64,000 bases of DNA from the NCBI RefSeq assembly GCF_014529945.1, contig NZ_JACVFB010000003.1:248001-312000 (forward strand), in the 5' to 3' direction. Positions 45,162 through 53,594 of the stretch are shown here, piece by piece. Made by a program: the position numbers and the translations under genes. The notes beneath the pieces are model-generated. The model saw only the letters and a list, made by a program, of their open reading frames with translations. It was not told where the DNA came from and ran no database searches. Source of the stretch: Chitinophaga varians. Lineage in GTDB: Bacteria > Bacteroidota > Bacteroidia > Chitinophagales > Chitinophagaceae. The number at the start of each line of letters is the position of its first letter. Within the stretch, counting starts at the first letter, position 1.

Positions 45162-46919
45162 ATGCTGAATTTACCACGTATACTGACGGTGCTGCTGTCA
45201 TGCCTGTTATTACAGTCGACCTACGCTCAACAAAGCACCTATTGCAATCCTGTTAATGTAGACTATGGCTATTGCCCCATCCCTAATTTTACCGAATGGG
45301 GCAAACACAGGGCTACTGCCGATCCGGTGATCGTCAACTACAAAGGGGACTTTTACCTCTTTTCCACCAACCAGTGGGGCTACTGGTGGAGCCCGGACCT
45401 GAGCCAGTGGCATTTTGTATCGCGTAAGTTCCTGAAGCCCTGGCATAAAGTATATGATGAACTGTGCGCACCGGCCGTATGGGTGATGGGCGACACCATG
45501 ATGGTATTCGGCTCTACCTATAGCAGCAATTTCCCCATCTGGATGAGCACCGATCCCAAAGGCAACCAGTGGAAAGAAGCCGTAGATTCTTTTCAGGCCG
45601 GTGGCTGGGACCCCGCTTTTTTTCAGGATGATGATGGCAGGTTGTACCAGTACAATGGTAGCAGCAACCGTTACCCGGTATACGGCGGTGAAGTAGATCG
45701 TAAAACATTACAACTGAAAGGCGCACGGAAGGAGCTGTATCTGCTCGAAGATGAGCGCTATGGCTGGCAGCGTTTCGGGGAATATATGGACAACACTTTC
45801 CTCGATCCGTTTATTGAAGGCGCCTGGATGACCAAACATCACGGGAAATATTACCTGCAATACGGCGCACCGGGCACTGAGTTCAGCGGCTATGCCGACG
45901 GCGTGGTGGTAGCCGATGATCCGTTAGGGCCTTTTACCCCACAGGCCCACAACCCATTCTCTTTCAAACCAGGCGGCTTTGCCCGTGGCGCAGGCCATGG
46001 CAGCACTTTTCAGGACAACAAAGGCAACTGGTGGCATGTTTCCACCATGGTCATCTCTGTAAAAAACAGTTTTGAAAGAAGGATCGGTTTCTGGCCTGCG
46101 GGATTTGATAAAGATGATGTGTTATATTGTAATACCGCCTTCGGCGACTATCCGCATTATCTCAACAGAGGCAGCAACACCAATTCCTTTGAAGCCGACA
46201 GCCGTTCCTTCACCGGATGGATGCTGTTGAACTATAACAAACCGGTGACGGTTTCCTCTACGCTCGGCGGATATCTCCCCAACAACGCGGTAGATGAAAA
46301 CATCAAAACCTATTGGAGCGCCGCTACCGGCAACAAAGGAGAATGGCTGCAAAGTGATCTTGGGGAGCTCTCCACCGTACACGCCGTACAAATCAACTAC
46401 GCCGATCAGGATGCCCCCTTTCTGGGCAAGCAGACCGACATCTATCACCAATACCTGCTTTATTATTCATCCGATGGAAAAAAGTGGCAGGTACTTGTGG
46501 ATAAAAGCAACAACCACACCGATGTGCCTCACGACTACGTAGCACTTCCTCATCCGGTAAAAGCCCGGTACATCAAGCTGGTCAACGTTCATATGCCTGG
46601 TGGTAAATTTGCCATCAGTGGATTGCGCGTATTCGGTAAAGGCAACGGTCCCACACCTGATTCCGTAAAATCGTTTATGGTGCTTCGCACGGAAAAGGAT
46701 AAACGCAGCGCGTGGATCAAATGGCAACCTGTCGATAATGCCTATGCGTACAATATCTACTTCGGTATTGCGCCGGATAAACTGTACAACTGCATCATGG
46801 TACATAATGCCAATGACTATTTCTTCAAAGGAATGGACAAAGAACTGCCGTACTACTATAGCATTGAGGCGATTAATGAGAACGGGGTATCTGTGCGTAC
46901 AGCGCCCATTAAAATTTAG
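45162..46919 (+). CDS. GH43-like five-bladed propeller enzyme with discoidin and Fn3-like domains
   Basis: A 585-residue secreted protein starting six bases after the GH144-type gene. A signal peptide (about 1-22) is followed by a GH43-like propeller (about 40-335) with all three acids in place: Asp54 in TADPVIV (base), Asp150 in WDPAFFQDDDGR (pKa modulator) and Glu219 in FIEGAWM (acid). A discoidin/F5-8C domain (about 350-500; AVDENIKTYWSAATGNKGEW, ARYIKLVNVHMPGGKFAISG) and an Fn3-like domain (about 505-585) complete it. GH43 members usually cleave arabinose or xylose; here the neighbour suggests a decorated glucan or an atypical specificity. Last gene of the locus, ending at a 33-bp hairpin. 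Confidence 0.85.
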   Translation: MLNLPRILTVLLSCLLLQSTYAQQSTYCNPVNVDYGYCPIPNFTEWGKHRATADPVIVNYKGDFYLFSTNQWGYWWSPDLSQWHFVSRKFLKPWHKVYDELCAPAVWVMGDTMMVFGSTYSSNFPIWMSTDPKGNQWKEAVDSFQAGGWDPAFFQDDDGRLYQYNGSSNRYPVYGGEVDRKTLQLKGARKELYLLEDERYGWQRFGEYMDNTFLDPFIEGAWMTKHHGKYYLQYGAPGTEFSGYADGVVVADDPLGPFTPQAHNPFSFKPGGFARGAGHGSTFQDNKGNWWHVSTMVISVKNSFERRIGFWPAGFDKDDVLYCNTAFGDYPHYLNRGSNTNSFEADSRSFTGWMLLNYNKPVTVSSTLGGYLPNNAVDENIKTYWSAATGNKGEWLQSDLGELSTVHAVQINYADQDAPFLGKQTDIYHQYLLYYSSDGKKWQVLVDKSNNHTDVPHDYVALPHPVKARYIKLVNVHMPGGKFAISGLRVFGKGNGPTPDSVKSFMVLRTEKDKRSAWIKWQPVDNAYAYNIYFGIAPDKLYNCIMVHNANDYFFKGMDKELPYYYSIEAINENGVSVRTAPIKI

Positions 46920-46937
46920 TCATTTGATTATTTTGAT

Positions 46938-47006
46938 ATTTTGATATTTAAAAATGCAGCGGAGATCATACCATATGATCTCCGCTGCATTTTTAAATAT
47001 CAAAAT
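46938..47006. terminator. Perfect 33-bp hairpin between convergent genes
   Basis: Arms 46938-46970 and 46974-47006 are exact inverted copies around CCA. The core ATGCAGCGGAGATCAT is GC-balanced and flanked by A/T runs on both sides, so it works as a bidirectional terminator for the locus and ecotin. Both ends carry GATATT/AATATC motifs shared with the element at 26421. Confidence 0.85.
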
Positions 47007-47022
47007 AACTAAATATCAAAAT

Positions 47023-47484
47023 CTACTTAATTTCAGCATCCATTTCCTGATTGCCTCTTTCCCAGATTTTATACTTTACAGAGAACCCTTTAGGCACGTA
47101 CACTACAATCGGCAATTTACTGTTGTAGCGTACCAGCTTGGTATCGGCAATAAATTTGTCCTGCAATGTTTTATCCGGGCAAGCCATCAGGGTAGATCTT
47201 ATCTTACCGGCGGAGGTGTACTGATAGTACGTGTAGCCCCAACCTTTAACATCTTTGGCAGCCCAGCTGCCGATCAGTCCATGGTGGTTGCAATCCACTT
47301 TCATGGTTTTACCAGCCATAATTTCCACCTGGTAGTTGTCTTCCGCATCTTTGGCGGGCAATTGTATCACAAAGCGCTCCACCCCTTTCCAGGCTTTAGG
47401 AAAAGGTTTCAGCTCTTTTTCCTGTGAATAAGCGGCCGTCATGCCGGCACTCCATAGCAGCAACAGGAGAATGATGTGTTTCAT
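47023..47484 (-). CDS. eco: Ecotin-family serine protease inhibitor
   Basis: A 153-residue periplasmic protein with a signal peptide ending near YSQ (about 21). Alignment to E. coli ecotin is clear by eye: YPQ/FPKAWKGVERFVIQL, TMKVDCNHHGLIG, GWGYTYYQY, STLMACPDKT, and VRYNSKLPIVVYVPKGFSVK. The Cys65-Cys102 pair corresponds to the ecotin disulfide, and Met100 to its P1 residue, so a trypsin/chymotrypsin/elastase-type inhibitor is expected. It is transcribed alone, convergent with the polysaccharide locus. It may protect against host or competitor proteases. Confidence 0.93.
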   Translation of the reverse strand: MKHIILLLLLWSAGMTAAYSQEKELKPFPKAWKGVERFVIQLPAKDAEDNYQVEIMAGKTMKVDCNHHGLIGSWAAKDVKGWGYTYYQYTSAGKIRSTLMACPDKTLQDKFIADTKLVRYNSKLPIVVYVPKGFSVKYKIWERGNQEMDAEIK

Positions 47485-47540
47485 ACAGTAACGTTTTATG
47501 CTATGTTAACAGCCGGGAAGCGGAATTGTTTGAGGAAATA

Positions 47541-47847
47541 TCACTTCTTCTTCACTGCAAGTGGCTTGTGTCTGAATCCCTGTGCAATGGTTAGTATATC
47601 TTCGTCAAGGGCCACTTCTATTTTGGCAATCGTTTCAGTGGTGAAGTTATGCACACCAGACATCCATTTACTGATTTCAGATGCTGACTTACTCAGCATT
47701 CTGGCTAATTCCGCCTGCGAAATACCTCTGTACTCCAATATATCCAGAATCCGCTCGCTTTACAGCAAAAGAATGAGCTATTTTTCGTTTAAGCTCAGGG
47801 GGTGTATTTTTACTGACCCTGTCAAATATGTGACTTCTTTTTTCCAT
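47541..47847 (-). pseudogene. Frameshifted XRE-family antitoxin-like regulator
   Basis: The ATG at 47847 opens MEKRSHIFDRVSKNTPPELK and continues to SFAV. One extra A near 47760 then shifts the frame. In the other frame the protein goes on as SERILDILEYRGISQAELAR and SASEISKWMSGVHNFT to the end. Removing one base gives an intact 101-residue protein of the common Bacteroidota antitoxin-like XRE type. The downstream frame has only TTG as start and a stop just before the junction. It is either an inactivated gene, a programmed +1 frameshift, or a sequencing error in a run of three A. The upstream 35-codon frame is a candidate partner remnant. Confidence 0.75.
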
Positions 47848-47859
47848 AACTGATTTGTT

Positions 47860-47967
47860 TTATAGGTCTTCAAATGATATTATCAAATCTCCTCCTTTCT
47901 TCGGTATCAGTTTATTATGTCTGTCATAACCTAACTCACCCCACCTTATCTTCTCCCTAGATGACAT
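47860..47967 (-). CDS. Short frame upstream of the XRE gene, possible partner fragment
   Basis: A 35-codon frame starting with MSSREKIRWGELGY and ending IISFEDL, 12 bases upstream of the XRE-gene start. It could be a small partner or the C-terminal end of a lost partner (toxins commonly precede such antitoxins), because a TAG lies in frame shortly upstream. I recognise no domain. Confidence 0.35.
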   Translation of the reverse strand: MSSREKIRWGELGYDRHNKLIPKKGGDLIISFEDL

Positions 47968-48064
47968 AAGGTTAGGCTAGACAGTACAATTGTATTCTTT
48001 CGTTAAAATGGGGTTGAATATACAAAAAGCTTTGACACGTCCAATCTTGACAATAAATCAAAAA

Positions 48065-48091
48065 GCCCTGCTGCCACCACGGCAACAGGGC
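48065..48091 (-). terminator. Intrinsic terminator of the long minus-strand operon
   Basis: GCCCTGCTGCC and GGCAACAGGGC pair with a single mismatch around ACCAC. In the minus direction the stem is followed by TTTTTGATTTATT. It lies 22 bases after the last gene of the receptor/FAS1 operon. Confidence 0.85.
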
Positions 48092-48112
48092 GCTCATGCT
48101 TCACACCCCCTT

Positions 48113-50302
48113 TTACTTCATAAATATTTTTCTGACTGCATTATTGAACTGGTCCAGCACATAAATGTTACCGCTTCTGTCGATGTGGATACCATTCATA
48201 CTCTTGAACAGGGCTTCTGGCAGCGTACCGTCTTTATATCCTGATTTGAACGATTCAAAGGTACCGCCTGCGCCGGTTACTGTTTTCACGGTACCGGAAG
48301 GCGTCGTATATCGCACACACATATTCATGTTGTCCACAAAAAAGATATTGCCGCTGGTAGGATCAATTGTTACGCAAAACGGACTGCCGATGCGGGCCAC
48401 ACTGGGATCACCGTCCACAAAACCTTCACTGATACGGCTTCCGGTAAGGATACCGCCGCGTGCTGATGTGGGTACTAACACAATAAACGGATTGTAATAA
48501 TCTCCACCAGAGAAGTACAGATTGCCCAATGCATCCAGCGCCATTTTATTGGAAGGAGTGAAAGACTCAACGTTCATTCTGGTCAGTGAGCCGTTGCTTT
48601 CGCTTTTAAATACTCCCTGATTGGGTTTGCTCACATATATGACCCCATTGTTATCTACTGCCAGCGCGCCAGCCATGTTATCCAGGACCGTCATGGCGGT
48701 GCTTACATCACCGGCTGGTGTAATTTTACGGACGTAGTTCCGCACACCGGCGCCATCCAATACATACAGGTTATCATAGATATCCACGGTGATAGTCCTT
48801 GGGTTCTGGAAGAGTGCTGTGGACAGCGGGCCGTCCGCATGGCCGGCGTTAGTACCGCCGCCATAGACGCTCACCGTGCCATCGGGTGATAATTTCATTA
48901 CCTGTTGCCCCTGCAGGAAATACAGGTTGCCATTTCTGTCACCTGTCAATCCGGTAGCATTGGCAAACAAGCCCGTACCAGGACCACCAGCGAATGTCAT
49001 CACACCGGCGCGTTTAAATACCGGCCCGATAGCATCCAGGCTGCTCACCTTCACATTAACCGTACCGGTGGTAACAGCCACCGGGGCTGTCACTTCAAGC
49101 GTCGTAGCAGTGGCACTCAACACGGTGGCAGGCACGCCATTAAACGTAACGATGTTGTCTGCAGGATTGGTACTGAAGCCTATGCCTGTAACGGTAACGG
49201 CTGTACCAGCAAGCCCGTTGTCAGGCGCCAGACTGGCCACGCCCAGGTTCTGTTCCCTGAACTGAGGTCCACCGGTTTCCTGCCCGTTGACCCACACTTT
49301 CATATTACCTGTACCGGCACCCACCGGGATAGTCACCACCAGCTCCCTATCTGAAGCTTGTTTTACTATACCGGAAACACCATTAAAAGTCACATTATTT
49401 TCATCCGCTTCAACACTGAAGTTAGCACCGGTGATGGTCACATCCTTACCGCCAGGACCGCTCAATGGCGCTACAGTAGCCAGTACCGGAGGCGGAATTA
49501 CGGTAAATACAGGACCGACTGTTTTTTGCCCGTTAATGGTAACGGTCAGCGGACCAGTAGCCACATCATCCGGTGTCGCTACTACCAGCTGCGTAGTGGT
49601 GGCACTGATCACGGTACCCGCTTTTCCATTAAACGCGATGGCGTTGTTGGCTGCTACGGTATTGAAACCCTCGCCGGTAATGGTCACCTGTGTACCTTTG
49701 CCACCTTTCAGCGGTTTGATTTTGCTGATGTCCTGAAACAGGAACCCGGGGCCTGTCACCTCTTTTCCATCCACTACTACCCTGATAGCGCCGCTGCCGG
49801 CAGATACCGGCACGGAAGCGATCAGCGTAGTGTCATTCACGGTAGTAATGGTCGCTTCTTTACCGTTGACCAGCACTTTAGCCGGGGCATTGAGACTACT
49901 AAAGCCTTCTCCGAGGATCAGCAGGTTGGTACCGGCAGGACCATTGAGCGGGCTGGCACTGCGCATACTCAGGTTCTGATAGGTATAAGTACCGGCCTCC
50001 AGTTCCTTGCCGTTGGTTTTGACAGACACCTTGCCGCTGCTGCCGCCAGCTGGCGCGAGCACCGTCATCACCGTATCATTTGCGTCCAGCACGGTCGCTG
50101 CCGTTCCGTTAAAAGTCACTTCATTGTCTTTCCGTTTAAAACCTGCGCCGTTGATGGTAACGATCGTGCCGGCTTTTCCGCTGTTAGGCCAGAAAGAACT
50201 GATGGAAGGCGGTATCTCCATCCCTTCATCCCGGTTTCTTTTACAGGCTGTCAATAACAGCAGCCCGCATAAAAAATATAGCAATGATTTCATGGTCATC
50301 AT
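48113..50302 (-). CDS. Surface lipoprotein with five IPT/TIG domains and NHL repeats
   Basis: A 729-residue lipoprotein (lipobox LLTAC, Cys20). From about residue 32 to 425 there are five IPT/TIG domains, each starting with a Pro-x-x-Gly-x-x-Gly pattern (SGKAGTIVTINGAGF, NGPAGTNLLILGEGF, GGKGTQVTITGEGF, SGPGGKDVTITGANF, NGLAGTAVTVTGIGF). From about 440 an NHL-type beta-propeller follows (GLTGDRNGNLYFLQGQQVMK, GIHIDRSGNIYVLDQFNNAV). In polysaccharide loci, IPT-domain lipoproteins are surface binding proteins. The gene starts two bases after the TonB-dependent receptor gene ends, so the two are probably a functional pair, with this protein taking the role SusD plays elsewhere. Last gene of the operon. 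Confidence 0.88.
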   Translation of the reverse strand: MMTMKSLLYFLCGLLLLTACKRNRDEGMEIPPSISSFWPNSGKAGTIVTINGAGFKRKDNEVTFNGTAATVLDANDTVMTVLAPAGGSSGKVSVKTNGKELEAGTYTYQNLSMRSASPLNGPAGTNLLILGEGFSSLNAPAKVLVNGKEATITTVNDTTLIASVPVSAGSGAIRVVVDGKEVTGPGFLFQDISKIKPLKGGKGTQVTITGEGFNTVAANNAIAFNGKAGTVISATTTQLVVATPDDVATGPLTVTINGQKTVGPVFTVIPPPVLATVAPLSGPGGKDVTITGANFSVEADENNVTFNGVSGIVKQASDRELVVTIPVGAGTGNMKVWVNGQETGGPQFREQNLGVASLAPDNGLAGTAVTVTGIGFSTNPADNIVTFNGVPATVLSATATTLEVTAPVAVTTGTVNVKVSSLDAIGPVFKRAGVMTFAGGPGTGLFANATGLTGDRNGNLYFLQGQQVMKLSPDGTVSVYGGGTNAGHADGPLSTALFQNPRTITVDIYDNLYVLDGAGVRNYVRKITPAGDVSTAMTVLDNMAGALAVDNNGVIYVSKPNQGVFKSESNGSLTRMNVESFTPSNKMALDALGNLYFSGGDYYNPFIVLVPTSARGGILTGSRISEGFVDGDPSVARIGSPFCVTIDPTSGNIFFVDNMNMCVRYTTPSGTVKTVTGAGGTFESFKSGYKDGTLPEALFKSMNGIHIDRSGNIYVLDQFNNAVRKIFMK

Positions 50303-50304
50303 TT

Positions 50305-53300
50305 TTAGAATGAATATCTCATCCCGAGCTGTACCTGCGCGCGGGAGTTAAAAAAGTCGATCGCGTAAGGCTTGCCCGGATTTTCGTACAGGTATACAGG
50401 ATAGTTACCCGGATTTTGTTTTGCGGGAAAAGCAGGTGTCAGGCCCACACTGGCGGTAGAGTTGAAAGTATTTGGCGAAAAATAAGCCCCGCCCCAGTTT
50501 TTGTTCAACAGGTTGGTGAAGTTCATCACATCAACAGAAAAAGTGATAAACTGGCCATTGGGATCTTTCGAGAAATGGAACTCCTGTGCGAAGTGCAGAT
50601 CGGCCTGAACGTTCCAGGGCGTGCGACCGGCATTACGTTCTGTATACTGACCGCGACGGGTTCGCAGGTATTTGTCGCCCTCGATATAATCGTTGAAAGC
50701 GGCGGCCTGTGAAGCAGCAGTGATCGTCTCTCCGGCTTTATTGGTATAGTCCTGGAAGAACTTCACGGCATCCGCTGCAGCAGGAATATACACGAGGCTC
50801 ACCTGCTGCGGTAGTCCCTGGATGCTGTTGTTCACAATACCATAGGTAAACGGACTGCCTGACTGCGCGGTGGCGAACAGGTTCAAAGTGCTCACCCAGC
50901 TGACATTCCAGCGGCGTACATATTGCAGGTTCAGCACCAGGCGATGACGGATATCAAAGTTGGAATAAGCCAGTCCCGGATTGTTGGGGTTCAGTGCCTG
51001 GTTCAGCTGCCAGTTGCTCTCCATGGAGTTGCGGATACCGTTGGATACATCTTTCGACTGTCCATAGGTGTATGCCAGGGATGCATACAATCCGAAAGGA
51101 AAGTTACGGTTAACGCTGCCGGTAAGGCTGTAGCGGTAGCCTTTACGGGTATTGCTCAACTGGTAGGCGTTGGAAAAATGAGGATCTACCGTGCCGTTGA
51201 AAACAGGTTGCTGTTTCGTACTGTCGTAACCGTAATAGCGGGGATTATCTTTGATGTTGATCTGTTGGAACATCACATCTTTCAGCGTTTTGGTAACAAT
51301 ACCTTCTACGGTGAATTTATAGCCGTTCGCTGTGGTGTAGTCCACCGCCAGGCTGGTACGCCATACCTGCGGCATCACGAAGTTATTATCAATCACGTCC
51401 ACCTGTGTTTTACCGGCCATGCGGTTATTGATAACCGTGCCATTACCGGCGATGAAGTCGGCAATACCATGCTGACCGGGCTTCACCGCATCAGTGCCAG
51501 GCACAAAAACTTTTGCATCCGCTTTCTGATCGAAAGAGCCGTAGTTGATGCCGTTGTTATAATAAGCATAAGCCAGCCATGCGAAAGGAATACGGCCGGT
51601 AAACAGGCCTGTACCGCCACGCAGCACCAGCTGTTGATTGCCCAGCCAGTCATACCGGAATCCCAAACGCGGAGAGATCTGTACTTTATTCAGATAATTG
51701 TTGGTGATGCGGTTCAGCGGCGTATAGGCGTAGGTGGTACCAAAGTAATCATCGGTATAGGCATTACATGTTTGTTCGCTCAACGCAGGTGCATTGGGCA
51801 GCATGGTATAGTCTGCCCGTACGCCGGGAATCAGTTTCAGTTTTTCTGTCAGTTGGATTTCGTCCTGTACATAGGCGCTGAGCATGTTTACATTGAAACG
51901 CGCTTCCGGATTGGACAGGATATAATCGCGGCTGTTGTTGGTGAAGTTATAACTGCCACGTACACGGTAAGGAACGTTATTCAGATAATCATCGATGCTG
52001 AGATAATCCACACGGCCGTTCCAGCTGTTCACAAAGCCGTAATCGATATGATAGAATTCATTGTGTGTACCGAAGAGCAGGGTATGCTTACCTTTCCGCA
52101 GGGTGAGGTTGTCGGTTACCTCGACGGTGCGCTGTTTCATATTGAAGATAGACGCTTCCCTGTCGGTGCCCCAGTAGATAGTAGTACCGGGTGCGCGGCC
52201 CATGATCTGCACTTGCGGCAGTGCAGGGTTGGCCGTAGGATCACGTTTGTCGTGCACGGTGGTATACCCTGCGATCAGGCTGTTGGAGAGGCGATTATTG
52301 AAGCGCGTTTTCAGCTCTGCTACCGTAGACGTCTGGTTATTGGTCTGTTCGTAAGCCATGCTGCTGAAACGGAAATCCTGCTGATCGCGGTCCATGTTCA
52401 TCGCAGAAGACCGGATGGTATTATTGCGGACAGACAGCTGGTTCTGGTCGTTGATGTTCCAGTCGAGGCGGTTGAAGAACTTCACCGATTTTGACCATGC
52501 GTTGTAAGCGCCGGCAGTACCTGGGTCTACGTCTTTACCATAACGTGCGATGGTGGCATTCCGAATATCTTCTGCATCTTTGGTGCTCAGGATGTGTGCT
52601 GTCTCCGGGCTGCCCACCAGCAGCTGCGCAGGGTCCTGGCGATGGGTGATTTCTTCGTTGGTAAAGAAGAACAGTTTGTTTTTGATGATAGGAAAACCTA
52701 CGCGTACACCTGCCTGATAGTCGTAAAAATCATTGTTCATTTTACCGAGATGGCCCACCTTGTCTTTCCCGGTGATGGCGGCGTTGCGGCCGAAGCCGTA
52801 GATGCTGCCTGTTACTTTATTGGTACCGCTGCGGGTAACGGCGTTGATGCTACCGCCGGTGAAGTTACCGATCTTCACATCGAAGGGCGCCAGGTATACC
52901 TGCATATCTTCAATAGCATCCATAGACACCGCGTTGCTGCGGGTGCTGGAGCCGGGCATACCGGAGCTGCCGGTAATACCGCCCATGGAAGGACTGAAGC
53001 CGATTGCATCATTATTGATGGCGCCGTCGATGGTGACGTTGTTATAGCGGAAGTTGGTGCCGGCGAAAGAGTTGTCTTTAGACCCTTGCGGAACCATTTT
53101 GGTAATGTCTGTGATGCTGCGGGAGATAGTGGGCATATTGGCCACCTGTAAGCGGCTGATATGTTGTCCTGCGCCGAAGGTATTGGCTTTGGCCCCTGCG
53201 CGGGTGGCTTTCACTTCTACTTCGGAGAGTTGTTTGCCTTTGTCTGCAAGCACAAAATTAAGTTGTAGCGGCTCACCGAGGCGGATCGTAAAACCGTCGC

Positions 53301-53577
53301 GGGACTGTGTTTCCATGCCCATCATACTAACGGTGATACTATACGGGCCGCCTATACGAAGACCGGGTAGATAATACCGTCCGTCGGCGCCGGTAACGGT
53401 GCCGTATTTAGTACCGGAAGGCAGATGCACCGCCAGTACGGTAACACCGGGCAGCTGCTCCTGTTTACCGTTGGTGATCCGTCCGCTCCAGGAGCCGTTG
53501 GTTTCCTGTGCGTATCCTCGCAGTGCCATCATCAGCAGCAAAGGGAGTAAGAGTATAGTGTAGAGTACCTGCTTCAT
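50305..53577 (-). CDS. TonB-dependent outer-membrane receptor (Oar-like)
   Basis: A 1090-residue receptor. Signal peptide to about residue 24, carboxypeptidase-like domain (about 30-110; LPGVTVLAVHLPSGTKYGTV), plug with SITDITKMVPQGSKDNSFAG and FTGGSINAVTRSGTNKVTGS, and a long barrel ending LGMRYSF. This type resembles Oar proteins more than SusC, and no STN domain is present. It sits between the three FAS1 genes and the IPT-NHL lipoprotein (2 bases apart), all in one direction. The substrate is unknown. Confidence 0.88.
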   Translation of the reverse strand: MKQVLYTILLLPLLLMMALRGYAQETNGSWSGRITNGKQEQLPGVTVLAVHLPSGTKYGTVTGADGRYYLPGLRIGGPYSITVSMMGMETQSRDGFTIRLGEPLQLNFVLADKGKQLSEVEVKATRAGAKANTFGAGQHISRLQVANMPTISRSITDITKMVPQGSKDNSFAGTNFRYNNVTIDGAINNDAIGFSPSMGGITGSSGMPGSSTRSNAVSMDAIEDMQVYLAPFDVKIGNFTGGSINAVTRSGTNKVTGSIYGFGRNAAITGKDKVGHLGKMNNDFYDYQAGVRVGFPIIKNKLFFFTNEEITHRQDPAQLLVGSPETAHILSTKDAEDIRNATIARYGKDVDPGTAGAYNAWSKSVKFFNRLDWNINDQNQLSVRNNTIRSSAMNMDRDQQDFRFSSMAYEQTNNQTSTVAELKTRFNNRLSNSLIAGYTTVHDKRDPTANPALPQVQIMGRAPGTTIYWGTDREASIFNMKQRTVEVTDNLTLRKGKHTLLFGTHNEFYHIDYGFVNSWNGRVDYLSIDDYLNNVPYRVRGSYNFTNNSRDYILSNPEARFNVNMLSAYVQDEIQLTEKLKLIPGVRADYTMLPNAPALSEQTCNAYTDDYFGTTYAYTPLNRITNNYLNKVQISPRLGFRYDWLGNQQLVLRGGTGLFTGRIPFAWLAYAYYNNGINYGSFDQKADAKVFVPGTDAVKPGQHGIADFIAGNGTVINNRMAGKTQVDVIDNNFVMPQVWRTSLAVDYTTANGYKFTVEGIVTKTLKDVMFQQINIKDNPRYYGYDSTKQQPVFNGTVDPHFSNAYQLSNTRKGYRYSLTGSVNRNFPFGLYASLAYTYGQSKDVSNGIRNSMESNWQLNQALNPNNPGLAYSNFDIRHRLVLNLQYVRRWNVSWVSTLNLFATAQSGSPFTYGIVNNSIQGLPQQVSLVYIPAAADAVKFFQDYTNKAGETITAASQAAAFNDYIEGDKYLRTRRGQYTERNAGRTPWNVQADLHFAQEFHFSKDPNGQFITFSVDVMNFTNLLNKNWGGAYFSPNTFNSTASVGLTPAFPAKQNPGNYPVYLYENPGKPYAIDFFNSRAQVQLGMRYSF

Positions 53578-53594
53578 GTTACGCTTTGTTGGAT

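Noticed and set aside
50923..52494. A 523-codon plus-strand frame antisense to the Oar-like receptor
   Set aside because: No recognisable domain; the minus-strand receptor has clear signal peptide, plug and barrel over the same bases.
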